From Ktedonobacteria bacterium brp13 (lineage in GTDB: Bacteria > Chloroflexota > Ktedonobacteria > Ktedonobacterales > Ktedonobacteraceae), in NCBI GenBank assembly GCA_015099395.1, contig AP024096.1:5580001-5644000 (forward strand): a DNA stretch of 64,000 nt, read 5' to 3'. Numbering within the stretch: position 1 is the stretch's first letter; the number at the start of each line of letters is the position of its first letter. This document shows positions 47,636 through 56,399 of the stretch, piece after piece. A program made the translations under genes and the position numbers. The notes beneath the pieces were generated by a model. That model was not told the origin of the DNA. It saw nothing but the letters and a program-made list of their open reading frames with translations, and ran no database searches.

Positions 47636-49918
47636 CTAGTCATGAAGAATAGTAAAAGCACCGGTTGTAGTAGTGGTAGTGCCAACGTCAACAGCCATTA
47701 CAGCTACACCACCTGAGCTGGCAGCGCTGTTGTTGACGCTAAACAGGTATGCTGAGTTGACATATACAGTGATCGTAGTTCCTTGTGCCACAATTGTTAC
47801 ATGATTGGATACGTTATTTCCGGTTTTGATGGCTGGGCTGGAGCCGTTTTCTAGAGTGGCGCTTGAGTCCACCAGATCGTACGTGCCATCAGTACCGATG
47901 CGCAAACGATAGATTGATCGGAATATGATGCCGCCGCCATTACCCTGAGTTGTGATAGCAACATCAATTTTGACATTGCTGACTGTGACACCAGGGATAA
48001 AATTTGCAGCCGCTGTGTTTGTCTGCGTTGCCTGGATGCTTATCCGACCCGTATAGATGGGTGCTGGTGGATTAGGTTTAGGCGTTGGCGTCAATGTTGG
48101 CATCGTTGTTGGCGTCAATGTTGGCGTCAATGTTGGCGTCAATGTTGGCGTCATTGTTGACGTCATTGTTGACGTCGTTGTTGGCGTCTTTGTGGGTGAA
48201 GGTCTTGCATTCACGTGAGCGAGACCCGTCGCTTTTACAAGAGGAATAACGATAGATGTCAGCGTTGGCTTTGGAGCATGTTGCGTATTACTGTTGTTAA
48301 AGGGATGAAAGAAGACGAAAAACAAACTGGAACCAACAATAAATATTAACGCAACAAGTGCAATAAGTATATTTGACAGATATTTGCGTGTTGCATTGGC
48401 AGGTGTTGCAGAAGTAGAATGCAGAACAGCCGATGATGAAAAATTATTTATTGCAGGTTGACCATTCTGTTTCTGAACAGAATTGCTGTCTATTGACGAG
48501 ACCGGAGGTAATAACGACACTCTACTATAAAAGGGAGACGGTGAAGGGGGAGGAGGAAGCACTTCGTGCTCCTCCATTTTGCCGGTGGTAACTTCAGGTT
48601 GTTGTAACTGTGTCGCAGGGGTGGAAAGGTCGAAGGATTGTTGGAGCGGTGTCGCAGGGGTGGAAAGGTCGAAGGGTTGTTGGAACTGTGTCGCAGGGGT
48701 GGAAAGGTCGAAGGATTGTTGGAGCGGTGTCGCAGGGGTGGAAAGGTCGAATGGTTGTTGGAACTGTGTCGCAGGGGTGGAAAGGTCGAAGGATTGTTGG
48801 AGCGGTGTCGCAGGGGTGGAAAGGTCGAAGGGTTGTTGGAACTGTGTCGCAGGGGCGGAAAGGTCGAAGGGTTGTTGGAACTGTGTCGCAGGAGCGGAAA
48901 GGTCGAAGGGTTGTTGGAGCGGTGTCGCAGGAGCGGAAAGGTCGAAGGGTTGTTGGAGCGGTGTCGCAGGGGCGGAAAGGTCGAAAGGCTGTTGTAACTG
49001 TGTCGCAGGGGTGGAAAGGTCGAAGGGTTGTTGTAACTGTGTCGCAGGGGTGGAAAGGTCAAAAGGCACCGTGTGCTGAGACTGTTCAAGCGCCTGAGCG
49101 AACGTCATAATATCTGCGAAGCGATTATGATAATCCTTAGAAAGAGCTTTGAATACAACTTGCTCAACAGCAAAAGGAATAGCAAGATTCGGCGTAGATA
49201 AAGGAGGAGGCAGGATACCCGTGATATGTTGACCGAAGACCTCCAAGAAGTTTCCATGGAAAGGAAGCGTACCAGACAACCATTCATAAACCATCACAGC
49301 TAATGAATATTGATCGTTCGCAAACCGCGCTTTGCCCTCAAACTGTTCTGGTGCCATATAGGGAAGCGTCCCAGAAACGTTTTTGCTGATGAATTCCGAA
49401 CTCTGTACGTTATCGTAGTAGGCACGAGCCAGACCAAAATCACTCACAAGCAACTTATTATTTTGATCAATAAGGATATTATCAGGTTTCAGATCCCGAT
49501 GAATGCATCGTCGCTCATGAGCATGTTGAAGAGCGCCAGCAATTTGCCTGACATATTCGATGACCGTTGCCAGAGGAACCGTAGTTGCAGCAGTTTGTCC
49601 TGCCTCATTAACAAAGGTATGGCGTTGGCGAAGTGATCCATTGGGAGCATAATCCATAATCAGAAACGCCATATTAAATTCAACGCCAAATTCTAAGATA
49701 CGAATAATATGCGGATGAGAGAGTTGAGCAAGAATACGAGCCTCTTGAATGAAGTTATTGTGATTATTATCACCGACCACCGTTGAATGGAGCAACTTAA
49801 TCGCAGCATAGCTCCCGAGATAGATATGCCTTCCAATATAGACATCTGCAAATCCACCACGACCAAGAATTCCTTGTATCTGATAATTGCTTATTCTCTG
49901 CCCAATAAGTTCGACCAT
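47636..49918 (-). CDS. Receptor-type Ser/Thr protein kinase with 13-residue repeats
   Basis: 760 aa. The kinase domain (residues about 10-280) has the Gly loop LGRGGFADVY, Lys in AAIKLL, catalytic HRDLKPDN, the DFG motif and APEQF, so it looks active. Residues about 286-440 are twelve copies of a 13-residue unit, consensus QPFDLSTPATQLQ. A transmembrane helix follows at about 512-540. A Thr/Pro stalk (TPTLTP repeats) and a C-terminal outer domain of beta type come last. The outer domain may be a carbohydrate-binding or sensor domain (GRISIQATQTNTAAANFIPG). The start is ATG at 49918. Confidence 0.9.
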   Translation of the reverse strand: MVELIGQRISNYQIQGILGRGGFADVYIGRHIYLGSYAAIKLLHSTVVGDNNHNNFIQEARILAQLSHPHIIRILEFGVEFNMAFLIMDYAPNGSLRQRHTFVNEAGQTAATTVPLATVIEYVRQIAGALQHAHERRCIHRDLKPDNILIDQNNKLLVSDFGLARAYYDNVQSSEFISKNVSGTLPYMAPEQFEGKARFANDQYSLAVMVYEWLSGTLPFHGNFLEVFGQHITGILPPPLSTPNLAIPFAVEQVVFKALSKDYHNRFADIMTFAQALEQSQHTVPFDLSTPATQLQQPFDLSTPATQLQQPFDLSAPATPLQQPFDLSAPATPLQQPFDLSAPATQFQQPFDLSAPATQFQQPFDLSTPATPLQQSFDLSTPATQFQQPFDLSTPATPLQQSFDLSTPATQFQQPFDLSTPATPLQQSFDLSTPATQLQQPEVTTGKMEEHEVLPPPPSPSPFYSRVSLLPPVSSIDSNSVQKQNGQPAINNFSSSAVLHSTSATPANATRKYLSNILIALVALIFIVGSSLFFVFFHPFNNSNTQHAPKPTLTSIVIPLVKATGLAHVNARPSPTKTPTTTSTMTSTMTPTLTPTLTPTLTPTTMPTLTPTPKPNPPAPIYTGRISIQATQTNTAAANFIPGVTVSNVKIDVAITTQGNGGGIIFRSIYRLRIGTDGTYDLVDSSATLENGSSPAIKTGNNVSNHVTIVAQGTTITVYVNSAYLFSVNNSAASSGGVAVMAVDVGTTTTTTGAFTILHD
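48596..49063 (-). repeat. Twelve 39-bp tandem repeats inside the kinase gene
   Basis: Each unit encodes 13 residues of the FDLS(T/A)PAT(Q/P)(L/F)Q type. The six copies nearest the 3' end alternate in pairs (PLQ-QS then QFQ-QP), giving a 78-bp higher-order repeat, so part of the array expanded recently. All units stay in frame. Opposite-strand frames across this array are artefacts of the repeat. Confidence 0.92.
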
Positions 49919-50154
49919 GTTTTTGCGATTCCAATTTTTTTGCTAAAAGATCCAAATGCGATACATACTTTCTAAGTATATACTAGCAGCAAAGACAAAC
50001 ATAGTAACTAGCAGGATATTCCTAATTGTAAATCCCAACATTAAACGGCTCATGGCGGTTATGTCAAAACTCAGACCTTATCCTGGTATAATGGTTCTCT
50101 TTCTGATATGCTCATATAAAAAGAACAACCAGATCTCATGAGGAGTAGGAACCA

Positions 50155-50429
50155 ATGAGCTGTCCCTATTGTACAGCACCCGCTCCCAAGAAGCGAACCA
50201 AGAAAACCAAGCTCGGCTCTGCAACATTTTTCTGCTCGTGGTTTTCTGGCGACTGCGCTACAAATTGAGTCTGCGCGATCTCGCAGAAATGTTGCTCGAA
50301 CGTGGTTTCACGTTTACGCATGAGGCGGCTCGCGACTGGAAAGCACGATTTGCTCCGTTGCTCGCGGATCAGTTGCGAACAAAACGGCAGTTACCTCTGC
50401 TTTCAGTTGCTACAGCATTAATATGGTAA
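50155..50429 (+). pseudogene. IS6-type transposase remnant
   Basis: The start MSCPYC, then KKRTKKTKLG, in frame from 50155 is like the zinc-finger N-terminus of IS6-family transposases, but it stops after about 36 codons. In another frame (from about 50225) WRLRYKLSLRDLAEMLLERGF and HEAARDWKARFAPLLADQLRTKR match the following helix-turn-helix and pre-DDE region. About 30 residues are missing between the two, with a frame change, and the DDE domain is absent. It is a decayed, truncated copy. No terminal inverted repeats were identified. Confidence 0.75.
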
Positions 50430-50460
50430 ACACTGATCGGTTGTACACATTTTCAATAAG

Positions 50461-51275
50461 TTTTCCACATTGTGTGTGGAAAACTCTGCGAGTTCTGTTC
50501 ATAACTCGTAGCTAAATAAGAATTCCAAACTTATAAAGAAACTCATTCAAACATACTTACAACTCGACATGTGCCTTCCTCACCAAAAGCATGTCTCGCA
50601 TCTCCTGGGATATGACTCATCAGAGGCTCCATGGAGTTTTCCACAACCATTGTGGAAAACTTTCTCTTCTACCCACATTGCTATAGCTAGCTATATCGCC
50701 AGCTATAGCTAAATAGACGAAAAAGAGCAGAGCATTCTTTTTCCACAATTACTGTGGAAAAGTTTTCCACAATATCCACATTCAATAGATGAAGATCACC
50801 ATAGTATAGCTATGTTATATTGCTAGCAATACTATATTGCTACAAATTGTCATTAGTACTGGCAAAGTTCTAGTTTTCCACATTGTGTGTGGAGAACTTT
50901 TCCACATTACCCACAATGGCGATAACTAGCTATATTGCTGGCTATGACAATAACTCACGGTGGATATATAGTGATCGATTTAACCGACTTTTCCACAAAT
51001 ATTGTGGAGAACTTTTCCACAGTATCCACAATGACCATAGCTGGTTATATAACTGGTTATTATTTTAGTTCAATACAGGTAAATATTTCCTACATTAGGC
51101 CGACTTTTCCACAATCATTGTGGAAAAGTCGGCCTAACATGCACAAAAAATGCTAATTTACCAATCGTACAAGTACTTTTTCCACAACCATTGTGGAAAA
51201 GTTGTCCACAACTGTGAGTTTGTCATTACATGTTATCCAATATTTCGCAGAGTTTTCCACAGTGATTGTGGAAAA
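50461..51275. repeat. Eight 23-bp palindromes TTTTCCACA-N5-TGTGGAAAA
   Basis: Palindromes start at 50461, 50637, 50739, 50874, 50989, 51104, 51179 and 51253. All have exactly five central bases that differ from copy to copy. Copies at 50874 and 50989 have TGTGGAGAA as the right arm. Extra single TTTTCCACA arms are at 50763, 50898 and 51013. TTTTCCACA is a DnaA-box variant (the form described for cyanobacteria). The intervals between copies 2 and 6 hold CCACA(A/T)TG and AT-rich AGCTATAT-type palindromes, so the tract is also a loose ~115-bp repeat. Confidence 0.9.
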
Positions 51276-51499
51276 CTTTTGTTGAAAAGTCTGAAAACTG
51301 CCTCGATTTGAACAACTTGCCTGCACATATCTATTTCATGCCTATGCAAATGAATCACTACCAGGCGACGAAAATGGTCTGGTCCTGAGAGAAGAGCAAT
51401 GTATGCAGTAAAGAGGAGGGATATTCACACATGCAAAAACAGTGAAACGGGGTTGGTTATTAGATAGTGCCAGAGAATTCAAAGCTGATAGAAAGGGAG

Positions 51500-51942
51500 T
51501 TATCCACAATTATCCACCTGTTCAGACTTATCCACATTTTGTGTGGAAAACTTATCCACATGCATAAAATTACTGTGGATAGCTGTGGATAACCAGGTAT
51601 CAGATGTGGACAAGTTGTGGATAAAATGTGGATAGACGGTGGATAACTATGAGCTTTTTTTTGGGGATTCGTAACCGGTGGATAAGTTATCCCCAGGCTA
51701 TCCACATAAATACCAAAAGTTATCCACCGTTTTTACCCTCTTTTTTGCCATGTGGATAACTTATGCACATAGGTGCGCAACGGCTCTACAGGCCTGCGGA
51801 TACCATGTGCATAAGCAAGGAGAAAGTGGTCAAATTCGAAAGTTATCCACTTTTCCACAGTCCCTACTACTACTAATTCATATTTTTTTTAAAAAAAAAT
51901 AAAGATCTAATAGTAGTCAGTGGTTGTGGATAATGTGGATAA
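51500..51942. other. oriC: Replication origin core: DnaA-box cluster, DnaA-trio and AT tract
   Basis: Exact TTATNCACA boxes (either strand) lie at 51500, 51528, 51552, 51584, 51616, 51751, 51761, 51806, 51925 and 51934, with about ten more one-mismatch boxes between. At 51843-51859 a near-box and TTTTCCACA abut. They are followed by TCC and then CTA-CTA-CTA-CTA (51864-51875), the DnaA-trio pattern that loads DnaA on one strand. A T8A9 tract (51883-51899) follows. This order, box-GC-trio-AT, matches the basal unwinding element of bacterial origins. No dnaA gene is adjacent; dnaG is 335 bp downstream. Confidence 0.88.
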
Positions 51943-52276
51943 GTTCTTAAGGCGAGATAATTTAGCGAGAATGAGTATCGTGGTTGTACAATACGAGGAC
52001 ACCAAGATGTCCTATTGAGTTCGATTGACGTTCGACTCGCTCGTTGCAAGTAGTACAATAAGTATAACCCTTGTAGCTTGCGTGGAAAGAACGCCGGGTG
52101 CCTATGAAGATGAATAAAGTCATCAGGCGCGCGACTTTCACTGCTATAGCTCGTTATATTGTTGAAATAGAGACCAGAGAAGGCAAGCAGCATAAGTAAA
52201 TCTTTCGGGTAGCTATTCAGAGCAATAGGAGGATACCATTGCTCCAGGCGTAGGCGATCTGGTTTAAGGAAGCAAT
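51943..52276. other. Leader region of dnaG
   Basis: 334 bp with no gene. A small hairpin GGACA-CCAAGA-TGTCC lies at about 51999-52014. TTGACG near 52026 and TACAAT near 52055 are promoter-like but spaced about 23 bp apart. I cannot place the dnaG promoter with confidence. Confidence 0.35.
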
Positions 52277-54457
52277 ATGTCATCGATTATCGAGACCATC
52301 AAAGCTAAGGTAGATATAGCAGATGAGGTAGGCATGGTGGTAGCTTTAGCGAAATCAGGCAAGTCACTCAAGGGGCTGTGTCCTTTTCACAACGAACGTT
52401 CGCCATCGTTTTATGTCTTCAAAGACACCCAGAGCTGGCATTGTTTTGGCTGCAACGAAGGTGGAGATATCTTTACCTTCGTGCAAAAGCAACAGAATCT
52501 CGATTTTCACGAGGCGCTCACCTATCTGGCCGAGAAAGCCGACATCTCACTAGAGGAGATGGGTGGAGAACGCACCGAAGAGGAGCGTGAGATTGGAGCC
52601 ACAAAAGAGCGTCTACGCAAACTGAATGAAGACGCACTGCTCTGGTTTCACCAGATGCTGCTACGATCGCGTGAGGGGAGCGAGGCACGGGCATATGTCC
52701 AGAGTCGAGGTATCACCTCCGATTCCGTCGTTGCGTTCAGCTTAGGCTATGCTGGTGAGCAATGGGAGGGTCTCACACGCTATCTACAAGGGCAGGGTTA
52801 TAGTGAGCAAGAACTTGTTACAGCTGGCCTGGCTCGTTGGCGTGAGAGCGAAGACCTGGGGGGTGAGCGACGAGGAGCCTACGACTACTTCCGTAATCGC
52901 TTGATCTTCCCGATTCGTGATATACGAGGTCGCGTCATCGGTTTTGGAGGGAGGGCGCTGGGAGAAAATAAGCCAAAGTACCTCAACACACCACAGACTG
53001 TCCTATTTGACAAGGGTAGCATCCTCTATGGCATGGATATGGCGAAAGATGCAATAAAGCAAATTGGGCAGGTTGTTATAGTAGAAGGGTACGTAGATGC
53101 TGTTATTGCTCAGCAGTATGGGACGAAGCAGACAGTAGCCTGTTGTGGAAGTGCCATTACTGAGAAGCACATACAGCAGCTGAAGAAGCTCACGAAGCAA
53201 GTAACGCTGGCACTTGATCCTGACGCCGCTGGAACAGCAGCGACCGAGCAAGGGATCAAAGAGGCTCTTAAAGGTTTTGATAAGACCTACGTTCCCGTCC
53301 CACTCGCGGGCGGGAACAATGCAGGGTTTGCGGGTTCCCGCAAAGGTCAACAGTCTCAACAAGGCTTTCAAAAGGGACCGAACAATCAAAGTAACCAGAA
53401 AAATGTGGAGCGTTATGCAAAAACGCAGGGTATTATTCGTCTAGAAGAACAGGTAGACGCAGAGATCAACGTTTTGCAACTACCAGCTGGTGAAGATCCC
53501 GACGAAGTCATACGGAGAGACTACTCAACCTGGTTATATGCAGTCACTCATCCCATTGCATTGATAGACTATTACTTTATCGTAAAGACCACCGACCTGA
53601 ACATGCAAGAACCGAGCGGCAAGACCGAAGCGGCGCGCAGACTTCTCCCGGTGATCGGAATGATCAGTGATCGCATCAAGCGGGATGCATATATTCGCAA
53701 GCTAGCGGGCCTTGTCAAAGTAGAGGAGCGAGCACTTTACGAAGAGCTGCAACGTGTCCTACGTGGGCAAAAGAGCAACATCATCACAGCAGACTTCAGT
53801 GGTAGAAGTAGACAAGACGCGCAAGGCCACCCACAGGAACAAGTAAGCAAGCAGGGACAGAGCGAAACGAAGCATAGGAAAGGAGAGATTGATGACGAAG
53901 ATCCCTTCGTCAGTCAGCCACAAAAAGATAGAAGCGTAGCAAACAAGCTGAGCAATGAAAAAAATGTCAGTTTCGGGCTTGACAGAAGAGAGAAGAGTAC
54001 GTTAAAATGGGAAGACTACCTTATTGGGCTACTCCTACAGAATTCAAGCTTATATCAATATGTTTGTGGTATAATTACCGAAGGTGACTTCGCTGGGACA
54101 GACACGCGTGAGTTGTACCACATACTCAACTCTACATATCAACGTGACTCTTCCCCTTCTAATCAATCCATTGAGCAATCCGTGCCTTCGGCTCTGGTGC
54201 CCACCGTTACCCGGGTGCTAGAGAGCGCCAGGGCGTTGTCTCCGCAAGACGTAGATGCGCTAGCAAAAGAAGCAGTCCAGTGCGCAATCCGTCTTAAGAA
54301 AACAAGACTCTTACAATTAAATACAGAATTAAAATTTCTTTTACAAGAAGCGGCCGCAACTGGCGATAAAACTGCCGAAAGACAATTTCTACAGCAGTTC
54401 GTAGAGATCCAGAGGCAGTTGCACACGTTAACCAGCGCAACCAAACTTCAGGGTTAG
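52277..54457 (+). CDS. dnaG: DNA primase
   Basis: 726 aa primase that lays RNA primers at the replication fork. The CHC2 zinc finger has C35, H38, C56 and C59. The RNA-polymerase core has FNRLIFP-type context (YFRNRLIFPIRDIRGRVIGFGGR) and the TOPRIM motifs VEGYVDA and LDPDAAG. A Gly/Gln/Asn-rich insert of about 35 residues (around 350-385) interrupts the core. The C-terminal helical part should bind DnaB. AAGGAAG precedes the ATG. It is followed by the primary sigma factor gene, as in classic macromolecular-synthesis operons. Confidence 0.96.
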   Translation: MSSIIETIKAKVDIADEVGMVVALAKSGKSLKGLCPFHNERSPSFYVFKDTQSWHCFGCNEGGDIFTFVQKQQNLDFHEALTYLAEKADISLEEMGGERTEEEREIGATKERLRKLNEDALLWFHQMLLRSREGSEARAYVQSRGITSDSVVAFSLGYAGEQWEGLTRYLQGQGYSEQELVTAGLARWRESEDLGGERRGAYDYFRNRLIFPIRDIRGRVIGFGGRALGENKPKYLNTPQTVLFDKGSILYGMDMAKDAIKQIGQVVIVEGYVDAVIAQQYGTKQTVACCGSAITEKHIQQLKKLTKQVTLALDPDAAGTAATEQGIKEALKGFDKTYVPVPLAGGNNAGFAGSRKGQQSQQGFQKGPNNQSNQKNVERYAKTQGIIRLEEQVDAEINVLQLPAGEDPDEVIRRDYSTWLYAVTHPIALIDYYFIVKTTDLNMQEPSGKTEAARRLLPVIGMISDRIKRDAYIRKLAGLVKVEERALYEELQRVLRGQKSNIITADFSGRSRQDAQGHPQEQVSKQGQSETKHRKGEIDDEDPFVSQPQKDRSVANKLSNEKNVSFGLDRREKSTLKWEDYLIGLLLQNSSLYQYVCGIITEGDFAGTDTRELYHILNSTYQRDSSPSNQSIEQSVPSALVPTVTRVLESARALSPQDVDALAKEAVQCAIRLKKTRLLQLNTELKFLLQEAAATGDKTAERQFLQQFVEIQRQLHTLTSATKLQG

Positions 54458-54562
54458 AGGCATGGGAGGTTTGCGGAGAGGTGGCTGGAACTGGATGAGG
54501 AAGGGCGCAAGGTTCTCCTCTCGGACGAGCGCCGTGTTTACGTAGATCTGAGGCGGCAATAA
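54458..54562 (+). other. In-frame open continuation after the dnaG stop
   Basis: After TAG (54455-54457) the same frame stays open for 34 codons to TAA at 54560-54562. It encodes a charged, coding-like peptide (RHGRFAERWLELDEEGRK ... RRVYVDLRRQ). It has no start codon of its own with a ribosome site. It may be a former C-terminus of DnaG, a remnant of another gene, or chance. Confidence 0.35.
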
Positions 54563-54653
54563 ATAAACATTTTACCAAAGCGGACCAGAGAGCAGGATTT
54601 GTATTATTCTTTGTTTATCTTGTTAGGCCTGTTTTCTGAAGGGGGATGTCAGA

Positions 54654-55988
54654 ATGGTGAATCGGGACCAAGAAGTAATGGATCGAATACAAAATAAACG
54701 TGGTGATGTGAATACAGTGAGTAAAGCGAGTGCAGTTGGCGCAGCAAGTGCTGTCAGTACAGGGACACTCCATGATGTGTTTGAGCACTTTACTGTAGAT
54801 AAAAACGATCCCATTATACATACTACTGATGATGTCTTTGCTATTGATATCGTCGGTCATCATGCTCACGTCCCAACTGAGATCCCGAAGGAGTCGGTTG
54901 GTGAAAGTGAGGAATTTGACCTGTTTAAGCTACAGGACGAAGAGCCTATGGAAGCCCTGGACTCAACCAAAGAGCCGCCAGCGGATTGGGAGCCCGGTCC
55001 CGAAGAAGTTGCTGAAGTGGATGTAGAAATTCTGGCAGATCCGAAATGGGATGATATCAACGATGGACTTGGCATAGTTGTTGCTGACCTCGAAGGTAGC
55101 CTGGATGATCCCGTCCGCATGTATCTGCGTGAAATCGGTCGTGTCCCGTTGTTGAACGCTGAAGAAGAGGTTCGCCTGGCACAATTGATGGAGCGCGGCA
55201 AACAGGAACGGTTACGGGCTGAGCATCTGCGAGTATCCGCGAATCGTAGAATTGTTGTCGATGGTGAGGAGGCGCAACGCCGTCTGACCGAAGCCAATCT
55301 GCGTCTCGTTGTAAGTGTAGCGAAGAAGTATATTGGTCGTGGCATGAACCTGCTGGACTTGATCCAGGAGGGCAATATTGGCTTGATTCGTGCGGTTGAG
55401 AAGTTTGATTATACCAAGGGCTATAAGTTTAGCACGTATGCCACCTGGTGGATTCGCCAGGCGATTACTCGTGCTATTGCTGACCAGGCTCGTACCATTC
55501 GTATCCCGGTCCACATGGTTGAGACAATCAATCGTTTGATTCGCATCAGTCGCCGGCTTCTGCAAGATCTGGGGCGAGAACCAACCTCTGAAGAGATAGC
55601 CGAGCAGATGGAGATCAGCGCCGAGAAAGTACGTGAGATCATCAAGGTGAGCCAGGAGCCCGTGAGCCTGGAGACACCGATCGGTGAAGAGGATGACAGC
55701 CACCTGGGCGACTTCCTGGAAGACCAGACAGCTCTGGCACCAGCCGAAGCCGCGAGTCATCAATTACTCAAAGAGCAGGTCGAAGATGTACTGGATAGCC
55801 TGACTGAGCGCGAACGTAAAGTATTGCAATTACGCTTTGGTCTTGACGACGGTCGTAGCCGCACGTTGGAAGAGGTCGGTAAAGAGTTTCATGTGACGCG
55901 TGAGCGTATCCGCCAGATTGAAGCAAAGGCTCTGCGTAAATTACGCCATCCGAGCCGCAGCCGTAAGCTGAAAGATTACCTGGATTAA
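54654..55988 (+). CDS. rpoD: Primary RNA polymerase sigma factor (RpoD/SigA)
   Basis: 444 aa. Region 1.2 has [21 protein letters not shown], and region 2 has [29 protein letters not shown]. The -10 reading region 2.4 is [22 protein letters not shown]. Region 3 follows. Region 4.2 is [30 protein letters not shown]. The N-terminal 140 residues are acidic and variable (region 1.1-like). AAGGGGG lies upstream of the ATG. It stands between two DnaA-box clusters and 196 bp after dnaG. A strong terminator follows at 56086-56126. Confidence 0.95.
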   Translation: MVNRDQEVMDRIQNKRGDVNTVSKASAVGAASAVSTGTLHDVFEHFTVDKNDPIIHTTDDVFAIDIVGHHAHVPTEIPKESVGESEEFDLFKLQDEEPMEALDSTKEPPADWEPGPEEVAEVDVEILADPKWDDINDGLGIVVADLEGSLDDPVRMYLREIGRVPLLNAEEEVRLAQLMERGKQERLRAEHLRVSANRRIVVDGEEAQRRLTEANLRLVVSVAKKYIGRGMNLLDLIQEGNIGLIRAVEKFDYTKGYKFSTYATWWIRQAITRAIADQARTIRIPVHMVETINRLIRISRRLLQDLGREPTSEEIAEQMEISAEKVREIIKVSQEPVSLETPIGEEDDSHLGDFLEDQTALAPAEAASHQLLKEQVEDVLDSLTERERKVLQLRFGLDDGRSRTLEEVGKEFHVTRERIRQIEAKALRKLRHPSRSRKLKDYLD

Positions 55989-56037
55989 GCTATTCAAAAG
56001 TGTATGATCGCTGCTAGCGTTTAACCTATCCGGCAGT

Positions 56038-56386
56038 TGTGCATAACCGTGTGCAAATGTGGATAACTATTGTGTATAACTTTTGAGCGAAGAGTTTTCT
56101 TACTGAAAACCTTCGCTTTTCTTTTTGCCTTGCAGTCTCTTCACAGGCTGCTGCACGCGGTTTTATGATGAAAATAAAAAGTTGCGATAAGAGTTCTTCG
56201 CTCTGTTGTGTAAATGTGGATAACTTATCCACATGTCTCGTTCTACTACTCATACGGATATGGAAATGTCACTCTCTGGCTAGAACTGTATCGCACTACG
56301 CTTCTCAGCAAGAGTAACTAGAATTGTGGATAACAATGTGGATAAGTGGATGTTTATGTGGATAAGTTGTGGAAATCTGTGGATAA
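56038..56386. other. oriC: Second DnaA-box cluster downstream of rpoD
   Basis: Exact TGTGNATAA boxes are at 56038, 56058, 56071, 56215, 56325, 56337, 56357 and 56378 on one strand, and TTATCCACA at 56225 on the other. The cluster is AT-rich downstream (56400-56930) and includes the inverted repeat ATAGCTATTC-TGC-GAATAGCTAT (56658-56680). With the cluster at 51500-51942 it flanks dnaG-rpoD, suggesting a bipartite origin or a DnaA-titration site. Confidence 0.75.
56086..56126 (+). terminator. rpoD terminator
   Basis: AGCGAAG-A-GTTTTC (56086-56099), loop TTACT, GAAAAC-CTTCGCT (56105-56117), then TTTCTTTTT. Strong intrinsic terminator about 100 bp after the rpoD stop, sitting within the second DnaA-box cluster. 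Confidence 0.88.
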
Positions 56387-56399
56387 ATAGCGTCGGAAT

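Noticed and set aside
48579-49110. Several long open frames on the plus strand opposite the kinase repeat
   Set aside because: They are produced by the 39-bp repeat, whose length is a multiple of three and lacks stops in all frames. They have no ribosome site and no domain.
50461-51275. Palindromes as intrinsic terminators
   Set aside because: No T-tracts follow, there are eight in a row with no genes between, and the arms match DnaA-box variants rather than GC-rich stems.
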